This document shows, one piece after another, positions 27,616-38,184 of a DNA stretch of 64,000 nucleotides. The notes beneath the pieces were generated by a model, which was not told the origin of the DNA, did no database searches, and saw nothing but the letters and a program-made list of their open reading frames with translations. The position numbers were made by a program, and so were the translations under genes. Within the stretch, counting starts at the first letter, position 1. Every line of letters begins with the position of its first letter. Origin of the DNA: Methyloglobulus sp. (GTDB lineage Bacteria; Pseudomonadota; Gammaproteobacteria; Methylococcales; Methylomonadaceae); assembly GCA_013141505.1 (NCBI GenBank), contig JABFQX010000025.1, positions 1-64,000 on the forward strand, read 5' to 3'.

Positions 27616-30600
27616 ATGTTTATCCTCCACAGCTCAAACAAAACTGAAAATCTAGTCGAACATCTGGTTGCGGTGATTGCCAATGCGCCGCTGAACGCGC
27701 CTTTTGCTAAAGAGGTATTTCTGATCCAGAGCCAGGGTATGGAGCGGTGGCTGTCGCAGCAATTGGCAAGCCGCCTTCATGTTTGGGCTAATTATCAGTT
27801 TTTATTTCCCGGAAAATTTTTTAGTTTTATCGCCCAGCAGATTGATAGCAAAGTTAATGATGCGGCATTTGATCGCAGCTTGATCCTGTGGCGGCTGGAA
27901 GCGTTGTTACGCAATTTGGAAAATACTGATTGTTTACCGTTAAAGCAGTATTTATCCGGCACAAATCAAGCCTTAAAACGCTATCAATTAGCCCAGCAAT
28001 TGGCGCAGATTTTCGACCAATACCAAATTATGCGCCCCGACTTGCTGGAGGCATGGCAAAACGGACGCTTGCTATACAACACCGACGTTGAACGCTGGCA
28101 GAAAGCACTCTGGCAACAGTTATCCGCTCAAGTAGGTAACAAACATCGCGGCGCATTATGGTTGGATGTGATCGCTAAACTGAATAACGCATCGGCGGGC
28201 GCGTTAAGCCCACAATTGCCGGAACGAATAAGCATATTTGGTGTAAATACCATACCTCCGTTATTTTTAAGCTATTTACAAAGCCTCTCGAAACATTGTG
28301 ATGTGCATCTTTATCTGTTTAATCCGGCGCAGACTTTCTGGGCGGATCTGGCAAGTAAGCGGCAACTCACTTATGACGATGAATCTACCGGACATCCTTT
28401 GCTGGCAAGTCTGGGTCAACAAGGCCGGGAATTTCAGGAAATGCTATTGGAACTCACCCAGCTTGATTTCGAACCGGAAAGTTTTGCAACAATTGCGAAG
28501 CCCAATAACCTCCAGCAAGTACAGAACGATATTTTAAACAATGCGGTTTCTGATCGGACTTTGGCGCAGGATGCTTCTATCAGCTTCCATGCCTGCCATT
28601 CCAGAAAACGGGAAGTTGAAGTCCTGAGAAACCAATTATTGCAGGCTTTGGAAAACGACCCAACGCTGGAACTGCGCGATATTGCGGTGATGGCACCGGA
28701 CATTCAGCTTTATGAACCCTTTATTTCCGCCGTATTCAGCGATATTCAACATGCTATCGCCGACCGCAGTTTGCGGCTTGATAATCAGGCGTTGGATACC
28801 TTCATCCGGTTTCTGGAGTTAAGCCAAAGCCGCTTAGGCTGGCAAAGCGTGCTCGATCTACTGGAACGTGCTTATGTTTTCGCAACATTTGACCTCAGTG
28901 AAACCGACCTTGAATTGATCAAGCACTGGGTTCAAGACACCAACGTGCGCTGGGGGCAATCAGGGCAACATAAACGGGATCTGGATCTGCCGGAACTCAA
29001 CGAACATACTTGGCAAGCCGCACTGGACAGGATGTTAATGGGTTACGCGGTTAGCCTTGAGGATGAATTTATTGATGATATTCTGCCTTATACGCATATT
29101 GAAGGGTCATCGGCGGATGCACTGGGCGGTCTCAATGATTTTTTGCAATTGCTGTTTTCAGCAAAAACAGAACTGAAACACGCCCTTTCCCTGAAGTCAT
29201 GGGGCAATCGCCTGTATTATTTTGCCGACCAGTTACTGGGCAAATCCGATCTCATTGAACGCCAGCAACTTAATGAGCTGCTGCTGGAATTGTCGGGAAA
29301 CCTCGCGGAAGTGCATAAAGACCCCGTCGAGTTACAGGTTATTATTTCATGGCTGGAAGGCATGGTTGAAGAACGCAAATCCTCGAACGGTTTTTTGCGC
29401 GGCAAATTGACCTTTTGTTCCATGCTACCGATGCGTTCGATTCCTTTCAAAATCATCGCCTTACTGGGCATCAATGAAGGCGAATTCCCCAAAGTAGATC
29501 GCAAACCCACATTTGATTTGATCTCACAACATTTCCGTAAAGGTGACCGCTCACGTAGGACAGATGACCGCTACCAATTTTTAGAAATTTTATTGTCTGC
29601 AAGACAGCAATTAATCATCACCTATATCGGCCAATCGCAGGCAAATAATGACACGATTGCACCTTCCGTCGTCATCACCGAATTACTGGATGTGCTGCGG
29701 GATTGCTATCACCTGCCTGAGCTGATTACCCGCCATCCCCTACAACCGTTCAGCAAGCGATATTTTGATAGCACTGGCAACTTATCCAGCTTTTCCGAAG
29801 CGGATTGTGACATCGCCAAAGCCTTGTTAGCTGCCAAGCCCGAACCTGCTTTGTGGTGGCAAGGCACCACCACGGTTAAACCGGAAGAAAACACTGAAAA
29901 TATTATTGAACTAACTGATTTAATACGTTTTTTTCAGCATCCGCAGCGTTATTTCATGCGCCAGCACCTGCATTTGCGTTATACGGGGCTTGATGCGGAA
30001 ATTCAGGAACGCGAACCTTTCACCATCAACGAACTCAGCCTGTATGACATTAATCAGGAATGGCTTCAACAATTGCTGACAGGTTCAGACATGTCGCTCA
30101 AAAAACTGCAAGCTCAGGGCAAATGGTTATCCGGTTCAGCCGGTAAAGTGGAATTCGAGCAACATCAACTTGAGATGCAAGCCTTTGTTGACCGCATCAA
30201 GGCAATCAACATCGGTACGCCTTTAGACGATATTGCTATCGATATTCAGGTCAACGGATTTCGGCTGCTTGGCAAACTGGGCAACCGTTACCAAAATGGC
30301 AACCTGATTTATCGTTATGCCGATTTAAAAGGCAAAGATTTCATCGCTGCCTGGCTGCATCACCTGATCATTAATCAGGTTGAACCACACAACACGCACC
30401 TGTTAAGTGCCGATGAGCAACTGCTATTTAAGACCAACATGTGCGACCCAGAGTTTTTACATCAATTTATTGAAATCTACCAAAAAGGCCAGCGACAACC
30501 GGATGCTTTTTTTGTGGAAGCGGCTTTGGAATATGCGAAACAAGCCAGCAAGCCAAAAGCCCAAAAAGCACCGATTGATGCAGCCTCGGATTACTTGTCC

Positions 30601-30744
30601 AAAGCCATCAAGTACGCAAATGAACACGAACTCAGGCAGTTGTACGGAAACGTCGCCGATATGCGTTTGATCCTAACCGATCATTTCGAACATACCTGCC
30701 AAACTTTAGTGTTACCCGCTTGGGAAGCGGCTCATGACAATTGA
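27616..30744 (+). CDS. recC: Exodeoxyribonuclease V gamma chain
   Basis: The subunit of RecBCD that recognises Chi and splits the duplex. 1042 aa with an inactive helicase-like fold. Characteristic sequence includes FLIQSQGMERWLSQQLA, WANYQFLFPGKF, IYFGVNT-like ISIFGVNTIPPLFL, SFHACHSRKREVEVLRNQLL, TFCSMLPMRSIPFKIIALLG and DRRKPTFDLIS-like KVDRKPTFDLISQHFRKGDRSRR. It overlaps recB by 11 bp and is the first of three genes. Confidence 0.95.
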   Translation: MFILHSSNKTENLVEHLVAVIANAPLNAPFAKEVFLIQSQGMERWLSQQLASRLHVWANYQFLFPGKFFSFIAQQIDSKVNDAAFDRSLILWRLEALLRNLENTDCLPLKQYLSGTNQALKRYQLAQQLAQIFDQYQIMRPDLLEAWQNGRLLYNTDVERWQKALWQQLSAQVGNKHRGALWLDVIAKLNNASAGALSPQLPERISIFGVNTIPPLFLSYLQSLSKHCDVHLYLFNPAQTFWADLASKRQLTYDDESTGHPLLASLGQQGREFQEMLLELTQLDFEPESFATIAKPNNLQQVQNDILNNAVSDRTLAQDASISFHACHSRKREVEVLRNQLLQALENDPTLELRDIAVMAPDIQLYEPFISAVFSDIQHAIADRSLRLDNQALDTFIRFLELSQSRLGWQSVLDLLERAYVFATFDLSETDLELIKHWVQDTNVRWGQSGQHKRDLDLPELNEHTWQAALDRMLMGYAVSLEDEFIDDILPYTHIEGSSADALGGLNDFLQLLFSAKTELKHALSLKSWGNRLYYFADQLLGKSDLIERQQLNELLLELSGNLAEVHKDPVELQVIISWLEGMVEERKSSNGFLRGKLTFCSMLPMRSIPFKIIALLGINEGEFPKVDRKPTFDLISQHFRKGDRSRRTDDRYQFLEILLSARQQLIITYIGQSQANNDTIAPSVVITELLDVLRDCYHLPELITRHPLQPFSKRYFDSTGNLSSFSEADCDIAKALLAAKPEPALWWQGTTTVKPEENTENIIELTDLIRFFQHPQRYFMRQHLHLRYTGLDAEIQEREPFTINELSLYDINQEWLQQLLTGSDMSLKKLQAQGKWLSGSAGKVEFEQHQLEMQAFVDRIKAINIGTPLDDIAIDIQVNGFRLLGKLGNRYQNGNLIYRYADLKGKDFIAAWLHHLIINQVEPHNTHLLSADEQLLFKTNMCDPEFLHQFIEIYQKGQRQPDAFFVEAALEYAKQASKPKAQKAPIDAASDYLSKAIKYANEHELRQLYGNVADMRLILTDHFEHTCQTLVLPAWEAAHDN

Positions 30745-33700
30745 AGTTTTCGACCCGATAAGCACCAAACTCAGCACCGGCATTAGCTTGATTGAAGCCA
30801 GTGCTGGCACCGGCAAGACTTACACGATCACCATGTTGGTATTGCGCCTAGTGGTCGAACAAGGCATTCCTATCGACAAAATATTGGTGGTGACTTTCAC
30901 CAAAGCGGCAACTGAAGAACTCAAAGACCGCATTCGCAGCAGACTGGCAGATGCCAAACACGCTCTGTTCGGCGCTATTGAAGGCAATGACGATACCCTC
31001 AGTACGTGGCTATCGCAACTAACCGTACCCGCTGAACTTATCAAAAAACGCTTGGATTTGGCCTTATTGGACATCGACCAAGCGGGCATATTTACCATCC
31101 ACGGCTTCTGCCAGCGTACGCTTAGGGAACATGCACTCGCCTCTGGGCAGTTGTTCGATGCTGAATTGACTGACGATCTAGCGACAATCAAACAAGCCTG
31201 TGCCGATGATTTCTGGCGGCGACAACTCCAAAACCGTTCGCCGTGGGAAACCGCAGTATTAACCAAAAATTTCAAAACACCGGATGATTTGCTTATCAGC
31301 ATAAACAATGTTTCCGACGATGCGTTGATATATCCTGAAGAACAACCCTTGGATACAGCTTTAGCTGAGTTGAAGCAACTGGTGGATAACGCGAAGTCGA
31401 AACTAGCGATTTGCGCCCAAAAAATTGACGCACAATTCTCTGGAAAAATATTCAAAAATAGCTATCAAGATATATTTACAGGACATTGCAGGGAATTAGG
31501 CGAGTGGTTACAGGGGAATACCTTGCAATTCCCAAGTGCTGATGCTTTATCTATTCTGACTTACAACGGTTTGCTGGACGGGCTGAACGGCACTCAATTC
31601 AGAAGCAATAAAACCCAAACGGGTGATGAACGGAAAGCTGAATTTATAGCTTCATTAAAGGTCGATACCAAAGCATTTGATGATTTGACGGCGGCGGCGC
31701 AACAAATCACGGTTGCCTTGCGGCGGAGTTTGCTCGAAATCTTACGGGTGGAATTGGACAAACAGCTGGAACAAATCAACCTATGGTCTTTCGACAATTT
31801 AATAACCCACTTGGCAAAAGCATTGTGCGGCGCGAGATCCCTACAGTTAATCGGTGAACTCAGGCAACGCTTCCATGCGGCATTAATCGACGAGTTCCAA
31901 GATACCGACAACAACCAATGGCATATTTTTTCCAGTATTTTTGCCGCAGCTAGCCACATTCTGGTCTTGGTCGGCGATCCCAAACAGGCCATTTACAAAT
32001 TTCGGGGCGCGGATATTTATTCCTATCTTGACGCCCAAAGTCAGGCACAACACCATTACACACTTAGCGAAAACTGGCGCTCGAATCCGGGTTTGGTTGC
32101 GGCCGTTAATCGCCTGTTCCAAAGGGAACACGCCTTTTTACTGCCTGACATTGTTTTCCATCCCACACTCGCCGCCAGATCGGCAGATGATGGCACATTG
32201 TTTTATCAAAATGCGCCCTGTGCGTCCATGATGCTGTGGCAATTACCGGAAAGTAGCAGCAAATCAGGACATTGGCAGCCCAATCGCAGTGATGCGGCAC
32301 ATGCAATCCAAATGGCGGTAGCCAATGAAATTGTTGACTTATTGAATAAGAACTATTCCTTGCAGCCGCAAAACCGAAAATTGCAACCTCAGGATATTGC
32401 CATTTTGGTCAGGACAAACCAACAAGCCAGGGAGTATCAAGAAATTTTACGACTGGCGGGCATACCCTCTGTTTTAAATAGCACCGAATCGGTGTTTAGG
32501 TCTGAAGAAGCGCTGCATTTGTACACCGTTTTACAAGCCGTCGCACATCCTGGCGACATAAGCCTGCTTGGCTCAGCTTTGTCACTAGACTGGTTTGGCC
32601 ATAATGGGCAAAGGCTTTACCAAATCCTTAATAGCGAAACCGAGATAGATACGTACCTGGAAAGATTCGTCGGCTATTACCAGATCTGGCAACAAAAAGG
32701 GGTCATGACGATGATGCAAAGCATCTTGAATCAGGAAAAAATAGCAGCAACCTTATCTAAATCCTCCTTGGCAGAACGACGGCTGACCAATTTGCAACAC
32801 ATCCTGGAATTGTTGCAACAAGCGGTGATTGACGGGCGGCTTGGCCTTCATAAAACCCTAAATTGGCTGAATACCACCATCAACAAAGCGCACGAAAAAT
32901 CTGCCAGCGCAGAAAACCAGCAATTGCGTCTGGAAAATGATGCCGACGCGGTAAAAATCATCACCATGCACCGTGCCAAAGGCTTGGAATACCCTGTCAT
33001 TTTTTGCCCTTATTTGTGGCAAGGGTCGCGAAATAAAACCGAAAAATATCCGCTCGTCAAATGCCACAGTTCCGCAAAAAACGCTGGCGACACCAAGCGC
33101 TCGCTGGTCGATTTAGGTTCACCAGAACTTGAAAAACACATCAAGGAAGAACAACTTGATGAACAAGCAGAGGACTTGCGCCTGACTTATGTAGCGCTTA
33201 CGCGGGCAAAATACCGTTGTTATGTTGCTTGGGCAAATGTCCGTTCGGAAACTAATGCCAATGATTCCGCATTGGCTTGGTTGCTGGATTTCGCCGGCCA
33301 TGATTTTCCAGCGCAACAAGCCATTTTGCAAGCATTGCAAAATGAGAATGTATCGAACTTTGCTTATCGTCTTTTGGGTATTTCAGATAACCTCAGCCAC
33401 TACGAGAGACCCACCGGACAAGACTTTACACTTCAGGCAAAAAAACGCCGAAGATCCTTATACACAAACTGGCAGATGAGCAGTTACACCGCGTTGTCGG
33501 CATTAAGCCTGGCAGAAACATCCGAATTACCGGAAGACAAAGCACGGGAGGATCAACTTGCGCCCGGCTCAATCAATGACCCAAGCACTGATCGGCTTCC
33601 CGCTGGCGCACATACCGGTAATGTCATACACGAACTGCTGGAAAACATTCCCTTTATCGACCTGGCTAGACAAGCCAATATTGCGGCACAACGCGATAAA

Positions 33701-34285
33701 GCCTGCCAGCGTTATGGTTTAAGGCTGGAGCAGCCAGACATCATCAACACTATTTTGCAAAAAACCGTCACCACACCCTTATCAACGACAAAGCAAACAT
33801 TTTGCTTGATGAATTTGGCGGATAACCAATGTATCAAAGAGATGCCTTTTTATTTATCCCTACCTGCTTTAAATACGCAACATATCAACAAGATTCTGCG
33901 CCATAAACCAACCTATCAACTACTCAACCACAAACAAATGAGTGGCTATCTCACCGGTTTTATTGACCTTATCTGTGAATATGATAACCGTTATTATGTG
34001 ATGGATTACAAAACCAACAGCTTGTCCGATTACCATGTGACCACCTTAACCCATGCCATGCGGGAACATAATTACGGTTTACAATACTGGCTATATTGTG
34101 TGGTACTGCATCAATATCTGCAAAATAGGGTAGCCGATTACCGCTATTCCGATCATTTTGGTGGCGTGCGTTATTTGTTCGTGCGTGGCATGGAACCAGA
34201 CCGCCCGATGAGCGGCGTGTTTGAAGATTTACCTGATTTGAAAACCCTGGAAGCGCTGGCTGAATTATTAAGGGAGCCGTCATAA
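30734..34285 (+). CDS. recB: Exodeoxyribonuclease V beta chain
   Basis: A 3'-5' SF1A helicase plus nuclease. At 1183 aa it is close to the usual 1180. It has Walker A SAGTGKTYTITMLVLR (about 20-35), DEFQDTDNNQW (motif II), VGDPKQAIYKFRGADI (motif III), VKIITMHRAKGLEYPVIF (motif V) and LTYVALTRAKYRCY (motif VI). The C-terminal nuclease shows TGNVIHELLENI, GYLTGFIDLICEYDNRYY and VMDYKTN (catalytic D and DYK). Complete, with no sign of decay. Confidence 0.96.
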   Translation: MTIEVFDPISTKLSTGISLIEASAGTGKTYTITMLVLRLVVEQGIPIDKILVVTFTKAATEELKDRIRSRLADAKHALFGAIEGNDDTLSTWLSQLTVPAELIKKRLDLALLDIDQAGIFTIHGFCQRTLREHALASGQLFDAELTDDLATIKQACADDFWRRQLQNRSPWETAVLTKNFKTPDDLLISINNVSDDALIYPEEQPLDTALAELKQLVDNAKSKLAICAQKIDAQFSGKIFKNSYQDIFTGHCRELGEWLQGNTLQFPSADALSILTYNGLLDGLNGTQFRSNKTQTGDERKAEFIASLKVDTKAFDDLTAAAQQITVALRRSLLEILRVELDKQLEQINLWSFDNLITHLAKALCGARSLQLIGELRQRFHAALIDEFQDTDNNQWHIFSSIFAAASHILVLVGDPKQAIYKFRGADIYSYLDAQSQAQHHYTLSENWRSNPGLVAAVNRLFQREHAFLLPDIVFHPTLAARSADDGTLFYQNAPCASMMLWQLPESSSKSGHWQPNRSDAAHAIQMAVANEIVDLLNKNYSLQPQNRKLQPQDIAILVRTNQQAREYQEILRLAGIPSVLNSTESVFRSEEALHLYTVLQAVAHPGDISLLGSALSLDWFGHNGQRLYQILNSETEIDTYLERFVGYYQIWQQKGVMTMMQSILNQEKIAATLSKSSLAERRLTNLQHILELLQQAVIDGRLGLHKTLNWLNTTINKAHEKSASAENQQLRLENDADAVKIITMHRAKGLEYPVIFCPYLWQGSRNKTEKYPLVKCHSSAKNAGDTKRSLVDLGSPELEKHIKEEQLDEQAEDLRLTYVALTRAKYRCYVAWANVRSETNANDSALAWLLDFAGHDFPAQQAILQALQNENVSNFAYRLLGISDNLSHYERPTGQDFTLQAKKRRRSLYTNWQMSSYTALSALSLAETSELPEDKAREDQLAPGSINDPSTDRLPAGAHTGNVIHELLENIPFIDLARQANIAAQRDKACQRYGLRLEQPDIINTILQKTVTTPLSTTKQTFCLMNLADNQCIKEMPFYLSLPALNTQHINKILRHKPTYQLLNHKQMSGYLTGFIDLICEYDNRYYVMDYKTNSLSDYHVTTLTHAMREHNYGLQYWLYCVVLHQYLQNRVADYRYSDHFGGVRYLFVRGMEPDRPMSGVFEDLPDLKTLEALAELLREPS

Positions 34286-34286
34286 A

Positions 34287-35921
34287 ATGGAACATGACGA
34301 TACGATTTTTGGCCGTCTGGATAAGGCTTTTGCGCGTTTTCTGAGTCAGCGCACATCATTCGACAACCAAAACCAGAAAATTTTTGAAAACCTTCTGGCA
34401 ACATTGTCGCAAAAACACCATCAAGGCCACAGTTGTATCGAAATTACTCAAGCAGATAAACAACTTTTGCTGGATTCTGGATTAGCCCGCGAAAATGTGC
34501 AAAATGCTTCGGAAGCCTTGCCCTTAATCATCGAGCAAAACCGCTTATACCTGCAACGGTATTGGCATTATGAAGATCGACTGGCGAAGCAAATCAAGTT
34601 GCTATCAGATACCGTTTATGACAGCCTAAACCTTGAAAGTGTGCTGGATCGCTATTTTGGCACACCAACGATAGACGTTGATTGGCAACGGGAAGCTGCA
34701 AAAATGGCCGCACAAAAAGCCTTCTGCATCATTACCGGCGGGCCAGGTACCGGCAAAACGACGACTGTCTGTAAAATCCTGGGATTGCTGCAAGAACTAT
34801 CCGACAAACCGTTGCTCATCGCTTTGGCAGCACCGACCGGAAAAGCCGCAATGCGGCTCCAGGAAGCTATCGCGTCCAATTTGGAACAGTTGAATTGCCC
34901 TGAAAACATCAAAGCACAGATACCCCGGGCAACCTATACCTTGCACCGATTATTGGGAGCAAAACCGCCGTCACCGTATTTCAAACACGATGCGAAGACA
35001 CCCTTGGTATTCGATCTCGTCGTTGTCGATGAAGCCTCCATGGTTGATCTGGCGCTGATGAGCAAACTTGTCGACGCCTTAAAACCTGATGCCAGATTAA
35101 TTCTGCTAGGGGATAAAAACCAGCTCGCTTCCGTGGAAGCTGGAGCGGTACTCGCCGACTTGATCGACGCTTTACCGAGCAATACAGTGGAATTGAAACA
35201 ATCTTACCGGTTTGACGACAGTATCAAAAAACTGGCTGATGCCGTGAATCGGCAAGATCAGGAAACCGCTTGGTACATCTTATCAGACAGTCAATTTCCA
35301 AAAATATTGGCGCAAAACCACCTGATCCCTTACATCATTGAACAGCGTGAACATTACCTGAACCTAATAAAAAACGGCGCAGACTTTCCCGATATTTACT
35401 GGGAATTCAGCCGCTTTCAAGTGCTTTGCTCAAATCGTTATGGAAAAAATGGGGCGCTTGAATTAAATATCGCTATTGAACAAGCACTTTTCGAGCAACA
35501 GCTTAGCCGTGGAACATCATCTTGGTATCCTGGCCGTCCGGTTATGGTATTGCAGAACAATCCGGCACACCATCTTTACAATGGCGACATCGGTATCTGT
35601 TTGCCCGACAAAGATAAAAACCAAGATTTAATGGTATTTTTTGAACGCCCTGACGGCACCGTCAAAAAATACCTACCCGGACGCTTACCCACCTGTGAAA
35701 CCGCATTGGCCATGACGATCCACAAAAGCCAAGGCTCAGAATTTGATGATGTATTGATTATATTACCCGACACCATCAACCCCGTGCTAAGTAAAGAATT
35801 GTTATACACCGCCATCACCCGCGCCAGACAGAAGATCACCGTCGTTGCAGAAGAAAGCGTTTTTGCCGCAACCCTACAAAAAAAGATAGCCCGGCTTACT
35901 GGCTTGTCTCATAAATTCTGA
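34287..35921 (+). CDS. recD: Exodeoxyribonuclease V alpha chain
   Basis: A 5'-3' SF1B helicase of RecBCD. At 544 aa it is somewhat shorter than E. coli RecD (608). It contains ITGGPGTGKTTTVCKILGLL (Walker A), VVDEASMVDLALMSKLVDAL (Walker B), LGDKNQLASVEAGAVLADL (motif III) and MTIHKSQGSEFDDVLIILP and YTAITRARQKITVV (motifs V and VI). It begins one base after the recB stop codon, completing a recC-recB-recD operon (without ptrA). Confidence 0.95.
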   Translation: MEHDDTIFGRLDKAFARFLSQRTSFDNQNQKIFENLLATLSQKHHQGHSCIEITQADKQLLLDSGLARENVQNASEALPLIIEQNRLYLQRYWHYEDRLAKQIKLLSDTVYDSLNLESVLDRYFGTPTIDVDWQREAAKMAAQKAFCIITGGPGTGKTTTVCKILGLLQELSDKPLLIALAAPTGKAAMRLQEAIASNLEQLNCPENIKAQIPRATYTLHRLLGAKPPSPYFKHDAKTPLVFDLVVVDEASMVDLALMSKLVDALKPDARLILLGDKNQLASVEAGAVLADLIDALPSNTVELKQSYRFDDSIKKLADAVNRQDQETAWYILSDSQFPKILAQNHLIPYIIEQREHYLNLIKNGADFPDIYWEFSRFQVLCSNRYGKNGALELNIAIEQALFEQQLSRGTSSWYPGRPVMVLQNNPAHHLYNGDIGICLPDKDKNQDLMVFFERPDGTVKKYLPGRLPTCETALAMTIHKSQGSEFDDVLIILPDTINPVLSKELLYTAITRARQKITVVAEESVFAATLQKKIARLTGLSHKF

Positions 35922-36047
35922 CCATATGCAATGAAGAGGTCGTGATGATCTTCCCGTTAACAACTTAGAAGATACAAAACGACCTGTGTTTACAGCCAGC
36001 TCAATTAGTCGCTATTTAGCAATAGTGTTAGCTGTTATTTAAACATA

Positions 36048-37520
36048 CTAATCTTTGTCTTCCTTATCATCACCTTCATCATCTTTATCGTCTTTTTCAT
36101 GTTTACTGTCGTAAGTTCCCATTAATCTTTGGGTTTTTTTCCAGGCTTGTTGGGCAATAAGCCGACCCAGTTTTCTGGCTTCCAGATCGCCATCGATAAA
36201 GTGAATACCGCCGTAACGCCTTGAAATACCAGCTTCATCGGCGGCTTCTGAAAATGAAGCCCAATAAAGAACCGTGTCATTTGCAGGCACTAAACCCGGC
36301 TCAACACGGGATGAACCTGCCGCCACGGTTGCGCTTTGCCCAAAATAGTCGCTACCCGTAAACAAGTTCAAGGTCTCGGCCGCGCTGGCACTGAATATGC
36401 TGTGTCCTGAAACATATTCGGCAAAAGCCGGCGTCACCAATGTATCTACCTGATATGGTTTCCAGTCGGCACCGTCCACGTTTCCTTGCCAAGATTTTAC
36501 CGATTGACCGGCATAAAGGTAATGGATTGCCGTAATCGGCCTGACACAATCGAAGGCACGTTTGGCATCCCAAGCGGCGATGCTGGCATCAAACACCGCA
36601 TTGGTCATCGCGAAAAACATTTTCACGTCCTGATCTACGGTATGCCTGTCGCGCTCGGAAACATATTCGGCAAATAATGCCCAATGCCCTGGTGGCGTTT
36701 CAGAAGCAGGGCCATCTGCCCAGTATTCAGCAATTGCCTTTTTCTCGTCGGTCAGATTTGCGGTGTACTCCAGAACTTGTTTAGCCTGATGCTCAAAACG
36801 TACTGGACTTTTCACATAGTCGGCAGGTGTCAACAGCGTTTTGCGATATTGGTTACCCGTTTTCATCGCGTACGGGATAACCTTTCCCCAATGAGGGGTA
36901 ACAAATTTTTGTACGTTAGCACCCACTTGCAGAGGTTGCCAAAGATTGGGGTCAATAATGGATGTCGGGGTATTCTTCGGGGCATAGCCTGTGTAATCGG
37001 TGTAAGCACCTGGGTTTAAATCACCCAGTTGATTGGAACCGTCATGATGGCGATAATCCAGCACGGCCTTGCCAGCTGCATTGCCAACACCGGCAGGTTT
37101 TGTGCTATCCGCCGTACTGGCAGAAGGATCAAAGCCCAACTTAGTCATTAAAGCACCAAAACGCGCCGCTTCGGTTGGGAACAGGTCTGATAAACATTCA
37201 TGCGCCGCATAACTGATTGCCATTTCTTTATTTGCATCCGTACGCTCGGCACTGGGGCGACGGAGCTTATCGCCTAACTGCGTACCTTTTGCTTTACCGT
37301 CATAGGCTGCCCATGCGTCATACATGCAGGTATGTGTTATCGCCAGCGCCCTGGCAACAACGGGCGGCGCGGTACGCGTGGCACGTATTGCTTCTAACGC
37401 TGCGTCATTCCATTGCGTAACAACCGTGCCGGCAGCAACAGATCCTGAATAGCTAACTGCAAGTACCGCACTCACAGATAGTGAAAGTATTATTTTGAAA
37501 TTAAATGGTTCGATTTTCAT
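36048..37520 (-). CDS. Secreted vanadium-dependent haloperoxidase / PAP2-like protein
   Basis: 490 aa from ATG 37520 (MKIEPFNFKIILSLSV) with a signal peptide ending GSVAAG. The vanadate/phosphate site of the VCPO-PAP2 superfamily is visible: KRAFDCVRPITAIHY (Lys...Arg-Pro), AEYVSGHSIFSASAAETL (Ser-Gly-His) and RRYGGIHFIDGDLEARKLG (Arg...His). The C-terminus ends in KHEKDDKDDEGDDKEDKD, an acidic repeat with possible cation binding. The start upstream at 37619 would hide the signal peptide. Monocistronic. Haloperoxidase versus acid phosphatase activity cannot be decided from sequence. Confidence 0.82.
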   Translation of the reverse strand: MKIEPFNFKIILSLSVSAVLAVSYSGSVAAGTVVTQWNDAALEAIRATRTAPPVVARALAITHTCMYDAWAAYDGKAKGTQLGDKLRRPSAERTDANKEMAISYAAHECLSDLFPTEAARFGALMTKLGFDPSASTADSTKPAGVGNAAGKAVLDYRHHDGSNQLGDLNPGAYTDYTGYAPKNTPTSIIDPNLWQPLQVGANVQKFVTPHWGKVIPYAMKTGNQYRKTLLTPADYVKSPVRFEHQAKQVLEYTANLTDEKKAIAEYWADGPASETPPGHWALFAEYVSERDRHTVDQDVKMFFAMTNAVFDASIAAWDAKRAFDCVRPITAIHYLYAGQSVKSWQGNVDGADWKPYQVDTLVTPAFAEYVSGHSIFSASAAETLNLFTGSDYFGQSATVAAGSSRVEPGLVPANDTVLYWASFSEAADEAGISRRYGGIHFIDGDLEARKLGRLIAQQAWKKTQRLMGTYDSKHEKDDKDDEGDDKEDKD

Positions 37521-38184
37521 TAAAGGATTTCCCGTTAATTGCTCTGCTGGTATTTTGATAATAAGCACCAGAAACAATCTTTCATTACTAAATAAAACAA
37601 CCGCTGACATGTCGATCAACTTAATTTAAATTCCAACAAAACCTATTTTATTAAGTGCCAGCACATAAAATATAAGATATATAAGCCTTTTGCGATAAAG
37701 TTCGCGCCAGACCGATCTATACCCAAGCCTAATTAAACCTGAATTAAACCCCGACATTTTCCCACGAAATCAATTAATAAACATCCGTTAATTCTTATAA
37801 CTTTAAAAACTATAATATCAATTACTTCTATAAATTAACGGGTTAACCTAATAGCTAACGATAATACTGAATACAATATAAGTATTGTTCTAACGGACAA
37901 TTTTATAATGTTGTATATCTAAGACAGTTGTTGTATAATTCGCACAAGGGTTGAATGTGGTTGCTTTCAATTTTGTTATTTTAACTCTCCTTTGAAAACA
38001 ATATGTTTAGCCGGAAAATAGCTGGTGAGTTGTATTTGATAAAATCAGGTATATACTTAAATCAGCTTCAGTATTGTTTTGCTGTTGTTTACTGACAACA
38101 TTTTTAGTAGTTTAAATTGCTATACGGTATGTTCTAAGTTACTTCGGTAACCAGTTATTTTTCTCACTTGATTAGGATTAAGAC
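37521..38184. other. AT-rich intergenic region between haloperoxidase-like gene and ompA
   Basis: A stretch of about 660 bp with no supported gene. It is strongly AT-rich, with repeated AATTAAACC near 37728-37746. It holds the divergent promoters of both neighbours, including the candidate at 37911-37939. The AGGA before ompA lies at about 38174. Confidence 0.5.
37911..37939 (+). promoter_or_regulatory. Candidate sigma-70 promoter for ompA
   Basis: TTGTAT (37911-37916), a 17-bp spacer, then a perfect TATAAT (37934-37939). The start of ompA is about 245 bp downstream, giving a long leader. It was chosen on consensus only. Confidence 0.45.
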
